Origin: Epiperipatus broadwayi
Taxonomy: Eukaryota > Onychophora > Udeonychophora > Euonychophora > Peripatidae
Assembly (NCBI GenBank): GCA_028023455.1
Contig: JAQFVV010012394.1
Location: 27,917,010 to 27,981,009 of the forward strand
Length of the DNA stretch: 64,000 bases
Reading direction: 5' to 3'
Below, in pieces: positions 55,946-64,000 of the stretch; the first letter of the stretch is position 1; each line of letters begins with the position of its first letter. Both the position numbers and the translations under genes were made by a program. The notes under the pieces were generated by a model. That model ran no database searches and was not told the DNA's origin. It saw only the letters and a list, made by a program, of their open reading frames with translations.

Positions 55946-57049
55946 TTAACACTTTATCCATTTATATTTCTCTACGGAATACCATTTTAAGATATAATTT
56001 CTTAATGAAACAGATCAGTATTGCATGTTTTTAATATTTTGAAATGATTTTTATAGTGCAAATGGAGTACACTTTATTGAAAATCACTCTCAAATTCATC
56101 GTGAAATATTCTTTTCAAAAAGTCTGTTACTTTTTGTATACTTAACACACCCAATCCGATATAAATATGTCTTTACGGTAGGAGATTTTTATAACATCAT
56201 ATCCGGATAGTTTAAAGTACATTGATTATTCTTATGATTTTGTTTCTGTATTTTTAAAATCTTATGAGATATCCTTAAATGAAATTTTTAAAAATATATA
56301 TTACATCAAAATTTCATACAATAAATTAGGCAAAATAATAGTTTTATCTATACTCTTATTTTACAAGATTTTCTTCGCCAACCTGCAAGCTGGCTACATA
56401 TCAAAGGTACTCTGAAATAAATATGACTATTTAAACCCAAAGAAATACTGACTTTTATAATTTGCCTTTTGACACTATTATTCACAATACGCTATGGAAT
56501 AATCTTAATAATGATTAAGTTTTAGTTATGAACAATATTTTAAAATCAGTATTCAATTTAAGTTCGCCAAAATACTTTATTATTAGATAATCTGAATGGA
56601 AGAAGAAAAAGATTTTTGTATGATACATTAATTCAAAAAGTTGTTTTAAATAATAAAAAGAGCATTAATTGTTGCATGGACTATAATAACAACTACTTTA
56701 TAGCCCAGAACTTTATCTAGCAGAACTCTGCTTTTCACATGAACACTATTACACAAGATGTTCCAGAGCTCATTGAAGCCAAAATTATCACTAAGTAGGG
56801 AAAATTTAGTAAGGAAGAAACTGTCCCAAACAACACCATGTACTGTGAAATTTTTAGTTTCAATTTTTATACTTCTTAATTAAATTTAAAATATTTTTCA
56901 CCAATAAGTATTCAGTAATTAAATTTTATATAGTGGAGTAAAGAAACTTAGGTATTTGTAAGCCCGCAATTGTAGTAAATAACTAATTTAGTTATGGTAG
57001 TAATATTACTATGACTGAAATAACTTGTTAAATGCAGTAACACATTACA

Positions 57050-57620
57050 TTATTTATAGAACTTTAATAGTCTGCCTTTTTTATTTAAAAATCTACTAAG
57101 ACGTTTAAGTTGATTTACATTCTTAAGTCGATAACTATCCAAGGTAAAAGTTGCTGAAGATTTATCTTTTACAACTGGCTTATAAAGAAGTTCAGTTTCT
57201 TGAATATTAATTACTAAATCCAAATCTTTATGGATCATATTAAAACCACTTGTTGATCATCGTTTGGATTGCTGTGGATAGTATAATCATCAGTATATCA
57301 TCAATCTAGAAGCTAAGAAAATATGATTCTTATTTTTATTTTTAATCAATTTAAATAGGAACATTTAAATGAAGTGCTTACAAACTGAATAAAAATCACT
57401 GCCATAAAAATGGGAAACAAATTTGAGCTTGTACACATCCTCATAAACTCTAGTTTTCATTTTAAACAGACCCAATTTTTTAACATCAATAATAATGCTT
57501 TATCTATTCTGTCGAAACTATATATTATTGATCAATTTCAAATGTCAATTTTAATGCTTTGACCAAATCAATAAAAACCATTATACAAATGGCACCTTCA
57601 CTTCTGACATTTTCCTGACA
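57050..57620 (-). mobile_element. RTE-like LINE reverse transcriptase core, decayed
   Basis: On the minus strand from about 57590 the text contains VFIDLVKA (RT motif with F-x-D-x-x-KA), then DDYTIHSNPNDDQQVVL (altered YADD motif), INIQETELLYKPVVKD and ATFTLDSYRLKNVNQLKRLS. K/E-TELL-x-x-P and the L-x-N-V-x-x-x-x-x-L-S-x-FL-x-x-x-G order are characteristic of RTE reverse transcriptases. Stops and shifts are frequent. Confidence 0.75.
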
Positions 57621-57837
57621 GCAAAAACATTGTTTCCAATGTTTCTTAAGTCTCTAAAATCATATAAAGTTTTTGATAACTATTCAAGAAAATCCTTGAA
57701 AGTATTTTTTCTGCAGTAGCATAACCACAATTACCCTTGTATTTTTGTCCCCCATAGTTTTAATAATTAGAATGAATAAAGTGAATATAAAACACAAATA
57801 TGGAAATTATCAGTGAAAGTTTGAGCAACTAATAAAT

Positions 57838-57960
57838 TAATCAAATGGTTTATTGCTCAGGATTTCATAAGGAGTTTGAACACAGAACTAATAATAGAAG
57901 CCATGATCCATGGATTGTGATCTCCAGAGTTTCCCATTTTGCTGTCGATTGCAGAGTAAT
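57838..57960 (-). repeat. SINE copy, minus orientation
   Basis: Plus strand TCAAATGGTTTATTGCTCAG is the reverse complement of the SINE tail, followed by ATTTCATAAGGAGTTTGAAC and a degraded head near TTTTGCTGTCGATTGC. Confidence 0.65.
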
Positions 57961-58683
57961 TGTGCAGTTTACATAGATTTATTAAAAACTGACAATCTTT
58001 TTTCCCTAAAGGATCTAAATAAAGTAATTTGTATAATATTTTTATTTATGGTATTGTTCCAGATATTCGTACATTGAATTTGTCCTGGATAAAATATATT
58101 TAGTGTCTACTTGATTAGAAATGTTACAGTTTCTATTGAGAAGCACCATGGTGGTTCATTTGACCTTTATGCCAATGTTAACATCTCTTTGAAATAGACA
58201 TAACTTTTGCAGGATGATTTCTTATTTTTAAGTTCCTTCAATCTTGATTTATATTAATTAAGAATAGATTATGTATTGTTTAGTGAATCGGACACAAATA
58301 ATTGGTCTTTTTAACAATGATTTTTGGAATGAGGCACGTTGCAATAATGGTCTTTTTATGAATATGTTTTGCAATACCTATGCATTTACAAGTAGGTAAG
58401 AAAAATTGATGAATATTCCACAACAAGAAACTTAAAGATGTTATATCATATCGCTTCCAAAGATGCACAAACTATCATTTAAAAATTATCGAAGTTAAAT
58501 TTTTACATTCATCTATCTTAAATTTCTAAAATGTGTAGCGATTCTAAATAATTGTGTTATAAGTAGGTTTTTTGTTGTTGAAGTTGTTATTGTTATAATT
58601 TTATACAAAATATCAATAATAGAAATTATATAACACTAAATCAACCATGTACTTTAACAATTGAGGTTAAAAGATATAAAGTT

Positions 58684-58775
58684 CTGAAGAAGATTGCTGG
58701 GGCAATCGAAACTGTAAAAGAGGGTGGTAAATAAAGTATTGTGTAACAGTAGTAAAGTGCATGGATGATTTAGTT
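58684..58775 (+). repeat. Retroelement tail with CTGAAGA-hairpin-GAAAC
   Basis: CTGAAGAAGATTGC, TGGG, GCAATCGAAACTGT: a perfect six-pair stem (GATTGC/GCAATC) directly before GAAAC, and CTGAAGA before it. Then TAAATAAAGTATTGTGT and GTGCATGG follow, as at 13936-14020. This is half of a hammerhead layout (CUGANGA box, stem II, GAAAC). One extra A sits between the box and the stem, and I do not find a convincing stem III or cleavage triplet. Confidence 0.5.
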
Positions 58776-59454
58776 TTATATGGTATACATTTGGCAATGC
58801 AATAAGAAAGAGTAATAATAGAAATTATTTATTAAACCTTGGCATGGTAACTAGATTTAAATTATTAATGAATATTAAAGTTAAATTGTCTCAGTAATTT
58901 TAAGAAAGGTGCACTTATATATAGTGGAGAAGTATAAAGAATGCTACATATGGGAAGTAGATTTATATGGATATTTTCATACAATTTGTAATGATAGATC
59001 CATGAAGCTAGGTTGTAGAATCTACTATTAAACAGTTATTTGTTTTATTTTTCAATTACATCAAAACGGAAATCATAATTAAATTTCTGATTTCATCTCT
59101 TTTTTTTTGTAATTATATTTGTTTTCAATATTGCTTGGCGATATTGAAAATTATAAAATATATCATAGTAACACACACATTTTATTGTGTAATGTTTTCA
59201 TTCACTTTATTGTGTAACTTTGAAGTAGTTCGAATAAAAAAGGAAGACATTGAAATCATGCTGTTTTTATGTGACCTTTACATATAGAGGGGATGTTGAA
59301 ATGGGATTGAACTGATACAGGACCTGCTAAAAGGAACATTTACAAATCCAAATATAACTGTAAAATCCAAAAATTATTAAGGAGGACTTAAATAAAATAC
59401 GTATAGAGCTTTCTTAAATAAAATCTTTCTAATACCTTTATGTTATATTGATAG

Positions 59455-59770
59455 GTTTTCCAAGGATGGTCAGCAAAATTCTAAAAATACAATGGCAAGA
59501 TCATAAGACCAATCAGTATGTTCACCTTTCTGGATGGATACTAGAGTCCACTATTGTAAAATCATACCTTTATTGGATTGGGCATGTAAAGTGAATGAAT
59601 AATTCAAAATTTCATAAAAGGATATTGAGTATGGTTTTCATGGGAGAAGTAAACCCATCTACATTTAAGGACTATCTCAAAGATATTTTAAAGAAGTGTG
59701 ATGTTGAATGTTTTCATTGGAAAGATATGGCCAAAGCTAAAATGCAATGGAAAGCCATAAATAGATAAAA
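59455..59770 (+). mobile_element. Non-LTR retrotransposon C-terminus
   Basis: One frame reads MVSKILKIQWQDHKTNQYVH, SGWILESTIVKSYLYWIGHV, then FKDYLKDILKKCDVECFHWK and DMAKAKMQWKAINR. The order I-L-x-I-x-WQD...T-N...L...L-x-W-x-GHV...F-K-D-x-LK...C-D...W is that of LINE reverse transcriptases found in many invertebrates and fish. One stop (59593-59595) lies inside. Confidence 0.8.
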
Positions 59771-60469
59771 TATTGAAATTTTTCAGTAAGAAAAGTTTGC
59801 TGCAGAAGAAGTTAAAAATCGATTTTGCAAAATATCAAATAATGGACTCCATATATGGTTAACTTATTGGTTTATATAAAGATATTGAAGTCTTTCAAAA
59901 AAGTTTGCGACAGAAGAAATTAAAAGATCGCATTACAAAATAACAGAATAATGGGTTGCATGTTCTATATATGAATATCTTTGTGGCTCACAAATTGTTT
60001 TATAGACATCATAAAATTTATCTCCAGTGTAATATTAGTAGTAGTATTATTGTTATTATTATTATGGTGATGATGATCATTATTATTATAATTTATCTTT
60101 TTTTCTCTTGGAGTTGAATCGCTATTTTCATTTGTAAGCTGCTTTTACTGTTGATAAAATTTATTAAAGATCATATTAATATTTTTGATTTAATTAATTA
60201 TGAAGATTATTTTTGCAAATTGTATATGGATTTGTAAATGTTTAGGTAATTGTTATCATTATATATTTAGAATTTTATGGATCTTTCAATGATTTATAAA
60301 TCTATATACTTGGAAATAGACTTTGAAAATGACTGTAAAACATGATTGAAACATAGGTGAAATTATAAAACAATATAAATAGATTATATATGCTTGTAAA
60401 GAAATTTGGAAAGAAAATGATGATAATGAGTATGTGGACAATAATTTTTACATTTTGGAATCATGATCA

Positions 60470-60815
60470 TCATTTCGAACCATTATTGATCCACTGCAGG
60501 ATAAAGATCTATCTGAGTTCAATTCATATTCTCTGATCTCTAGTCTCTATTCTCCACTTCACTTCAGCACACTTTCTTATTTTATCCATCCATCTCATGT
60601 GTTCTCATTTTAGATCTTTTACAATCTCTTGGAATCCCATTTAAGATTTCAACTGCCCATCTATTATCATCTCTTCCAGAAATATGCCTAACTTGACTTG
60701 AGTCTTTTAATTTTTTCAGTGATGTCAATAACATGTTCGTTGTCTCAATCATATATTTAGTTTTCGATCCCTTGTTATTCCTAACATGCATCTCTCCATT
60801 TTGTTGAGTATTGGA
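60470..60815 (-). mobile_element. RTE-like LINE 3' end
   Basis: Minus strand: VRHISGRDDNRWAVEILNGI followed by PRDCKRSKMRTHEMDG, the clearest copy of the G-R-D-D-N-R-W...P-R...R-x-H-x-x-MDG terminus. The 3' end on the plus strand begins ATCATCATTTCGAACCATTA. Only the final ~330 bases are present. Confidence 0.8.
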
Positions 60816-63418
60816 ATAAATGGGCTAGTTTATGAAAAAAAAAAAAAAAACAAAGCTATTTATTTATTTTGTTAATTATTCAAAAAATCTTGTATATCTG
60901 TATTTTTTTTTTTTTATAAAATTTGATTCAGTACATTTCTTTATTAAAATAATCTTGAAAAAAAAAAAGACACTTTAAAAAAAAAAAAATATTGAAACAA
61001 TTTATATGAATAATTCAGAAGTAATAAAATATTTTTTTTTTACAAAAAGTAGTTTTTAGTTTAAAGATTATTATTTAGATACCTATTTAATGACTACTCT
61101 TGGTTAGCTAATTGGAAAAAAGATTACCTTCTTATTTAGAAATTCTCAGCTTTCCAGAACACATTTCAAGTTTCATCTGGATTCAAAAGCCAGATCTTGA
61201 ATAGTTAAACCAGTACATGATAAAATTCTTCATTTACATTACGTTTTTCTTAATTGAAAAATATAATAGATATTTTTAATAATTATATTTATAAAGCGCA
61301 TACTCGTTAGAGGTCCCTACTAACTTTTTTTCAGGCACATAGTCTTAAGGTATAGCCTTAATAAATATTACTTTACATATTTTTAAATAAATACTTTACG
61401 GAATAATCACTTCTGAATATGTTATTAGGATGGATCGCAAGCAGATTCTAAATAACCACTTTAAAATAAACTTGCAAATAGAATTAATGTCAAGAAATAA
61501 ATTATTGAAAAATAATTAATTTGAAAAATATTAAAAAATTTGAGTTTTTACATTGGTGGATAATTGCAAATTGGAATGCAGAATGCCCTATTAACACTTC
61601 CCTCAAGTTGTTAATGGTGGATAAAAATCAATCCCTATCTTATCACACTACCAGCATGGGTATGAAAATTCAAGGATTTGATGCCTGTAGTTCATCTGAA
61701 GAGTAAAGGTTGTTTGTGAAATGTATGCATAGTGAGAGAGGATAGTAATGGGTGATTACAATATGGTAGATTGAGATTAAGGGTATACTGATAAAAAAAA
61801 AGCCAAAAACTTGAAAATATATAAATTTTAAAAGAGGTGAAAATTTTTTATTACCGTTTTTGTTAAATATAATTATCTATCTCACATTAAATCACCATCC
61901 AACTATCTCCTAGTAAATAGAAACGTCTTTTGACTGCTACTTGATTTAAAAGAATGGCAGGTGTGGGCAGGAAAATGTGCAAGCTTCACTATATATTCAT
62001 AAAAATATATTTACAGCCTAATTTTAAATTGACCTACGCAATATTCACAAGATAGAATTTCAAAAGTATTCTCCATAAATTAATATTGGTCGCAAAATTC
62101 ATTGTATATACTACTAAAGCAGTTGGATGATGACATAATGCAAGATAGCAAATTATATTTAACAAAAATGGCATAAGACAATTTTGATATTCTTAAAATT
62201 ATTAAATATAGAGATGTCATATAAATTATTATAATTTAGCCATACTGTAACAGGTTGCCCCCTTTCCTATCTGTACTTGATTGTATTCACGCTATCTCTA
62301 TAAAATATTTTTTTATATTTATTACTAATGAGATTTATTCATGAATGAAACCTTTAATTAACCGAGATGGACTTATAGTATCCATAAACCTGGAGGCAAG
62401 TTATTTTAAAACTTCATCTCCCAATAAGAAACAAAAAAAAAAACACAAACATAATGATATATATGCATATAGATACTCGGCCTTGGTTTCTCGTAATTAC
62501 CAATCAATATTTTCCTAACAATATATTTATGGACATGGCCTTTTCCAACTCCAAGCCCCTATCCTATGCTTACATAAGAATTATACTGAAAAGGTTAAGG
62601 AGAGTAATAATAGCATATTAATGAATGCCTGGCCACTTAGCTAGCTTATTCAGGGTGGATAGTACTTAGACTGACAGAAACTTGTTGATTTGAGGTAGTT
62701 TGCATTAAATTATTTAATAAATAAAAGCATACGTACATTCTAACTAAATAAATAATTATAAAATAAGAAATAGAAATAATTGTGCTCAATTGTTTAATGA
62801 AAACAAAGCATATATAATATATCTTTGACAGACAAAAAATTGTTATTTACTACTAAGGTTAAATATTTTATCTTTAATATTATTTGTATGATTTGATATA
62901 AAAAAAATTACAGATTATAAATATAAGATATGCACACGATTATAAATTTGAAATAACAGATATATTACCTTTACGTTTCCAGGGAAATTAGATTGTTCGT
63001 GTTCACGAAGAAAGTAAGCTTACTTAATAAACATGATGGCCACAGAAATTGTCGAGAAAGAATGTCTTTGCTTTTTTTAATATTTCTGATGGAACGATGA
63101 TGAATCAGAATACTTGCCGAGATGCAGGTGAATGGATGCAGATTTTCAGCTTCAAATGGTTACAGCATCATATAGCATCTTTTTGTTTCCTTCATGGAGC
63201 AGTGGGATAAAAGCCCAGCTCATTTAGGACTTTACCCCAACACACCCATGTTATCTGGCATATATATATTTTATTCCAATATATAAGTTAAAAATCTGGA
63301 ATATTAATTAATATACAGCGGTGGAAATATCAGCATAAAAACTAAATCCGGTCTCCTGATTTTTTTATTTATACTTTTTATTTTTCTAAAAAGTTCTATC
63401 CTTCTCAAACAATACTTC

Positions 63419-63990
63419 TCATGAGCACACCAAGTTTCCCATTTGCTTTTTATTCTGTTGGTACCCTAGTGTTGTTTCATTCACTGTGTCTGATTTCCTT
63501 TTATTTTCCTCTTTTTCATTTATTTCCTGGATAACTACCTCTTCTATCGTCATAAATTTTTGAAGTTCGATTTGTTGCATTTGTTTACTTGCATCCAATT
63601 GGCCCAATATTTTGTCCATCTTTTTCGCTGATCTGTCATTCCCCTTTCCCAATATCCATTTTATTTACCAAGCTAGGTTTCTATGTACCATCCCTACAAT
63701 TTGTTTTTCAGAAAGTTCACAAACTTGTAGTGCCTTCAGTATGGCCACCTGCCATCTGAAAAACTGCACATAACCCTCTCCACTGTTCTTCTGAAGTTTT
63801 TGTTTTATTAGCTGTGATCTAATTTTCTCCTGTTCTTTAGTCCAGATCTTCTTTAGAGCTGTTTATACTCTGAGAAGGTTTGCGGTTGGTGTAAAAGTGA
63901 ATTCTACCAGGTCTCGGCATGCCCGTCAAGGTAATTGTATGCTATCATTATTCTAAATTCTTCCAGTATTCTATAGCTATAAAAAATACC
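63419..63990 (-). mobile_element. LTR-retrotransposon gag-like remnant
   Basis: With one frameshift (about 63855) and in-frame stops, the minus strand reads YLDGHAETW near 63935, HQPQTFSEYKQL, then KEQEKIRSQLIKQKLQKNSG, VQFFRWQVAILKALQVCELS, EKQIVGMVHRNLAW, and a charged tail with NEKEENKRKS. Y-L-x-G-x-A-x-x-W...F-x-x-Y/F-K...L...G...F...L...L...I resembles the capsid part of invertebrate LTR-retrotransposon gag. No zinc knuckle or pol is visible. The element continues beyond the window edge. Confidence 0.5.
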
Positions 63991-64000
63991 TTTGTAAACC

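Larger units (their letters stand above)
52389..64000 (+). other. 3' intron or flank, no WH2-CA exon recognised
   Basis: I looked on the plus strand for a WH2 helix followed by LKK/LRK and for an acidic tail ending in tryptophan, and found none. The rest is repeat fragments (listed) separated by AT-rich sequence: 52400-53200, 54870-55800, 55950-57040, 57970-58680, 58780-59440, 59780-60460 and 60830-63400 hold nothing I can name. A fragment of family F lies at 61565-61650. Confidence 0.6.

Noticed and set aside
59325-59360. DLLKGTF, similar to the LKRG-x-F part of a WH2 motif
   Set aside because: No splice acceptor or donor in the right phase and no WH2 helix before it.

Overview
This is a 64 kb piece of an animal nuclear genome. 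It is very AT-rich and intron-dominated. The only host gene I can support is on the + strand: a member of the JMY/WHAMM family of actin nucleation-promoting factors. Seven coding exons join with matching phases: 11609-12452, 21164-21336, 25030-25198, 35976-36127, 41664-41732, 41810-41902 and 51744-52326. If the last exon instead reads on, it stops at 52388. Together they give the N-terminal WHAMM/JMY domain, the long coiled-coil middle and the polyproline segment. The WH2-central-acidic (actin and Arp2/3 binding) end is not in the window. Either it lies more than 11 kb further on, or the read-through stop makes a short form without it.

The kind of organism is inferred only. The AT-rich base composition, introns of about 4 to 10 kb, abundant Penelope-like elements, RTE-like LINEs, a second LINE that to my memory resembles elements common in ticks, and a tRNA-derived SINE ending in GCAATAAAACCATTTGATT suggest a non-model invertebrate such as a chelicerate or lophotrochozoan. 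I cannot name a species.

Layout: 1-11597 is upstream sequence, probably a 5'UTR intron, full of old LINE, SINE, Tigger-like and fold-back repeats. 11598-52388 holds the exons and introns. 52389-64000 is repeat-rich sequence without a recognisable exon, ending in a decayed LTR-retrotransposon gag fragment on the - strand.

The most unusual content is a family of fold-back elements, called family H here, with seven copies at about 8.6, 14.2, 21.5, 29.4, 35.1, 38.2 and 51.0 kb. Four copies have target-site duplications of 10-13 bp. Copies are built as large hairpins, in places with unit-end joined to unit-start. Each unit carries a conserved segment that can be drawn as a minimal hammerhead ribozyme. 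Hammerhead ribozymes are known from the terminal repeats of Penelope-like elements, and three Penelope GIY-YIG fragments lie in this window, one of them flanked by about 95-140 bp inverted repeats. A second family around a poly(G) tract at 48.3-49.1 kb, with a 13 bp duplication, has the same inverted and permuted organisation. How these elements form is the question most worth following up.
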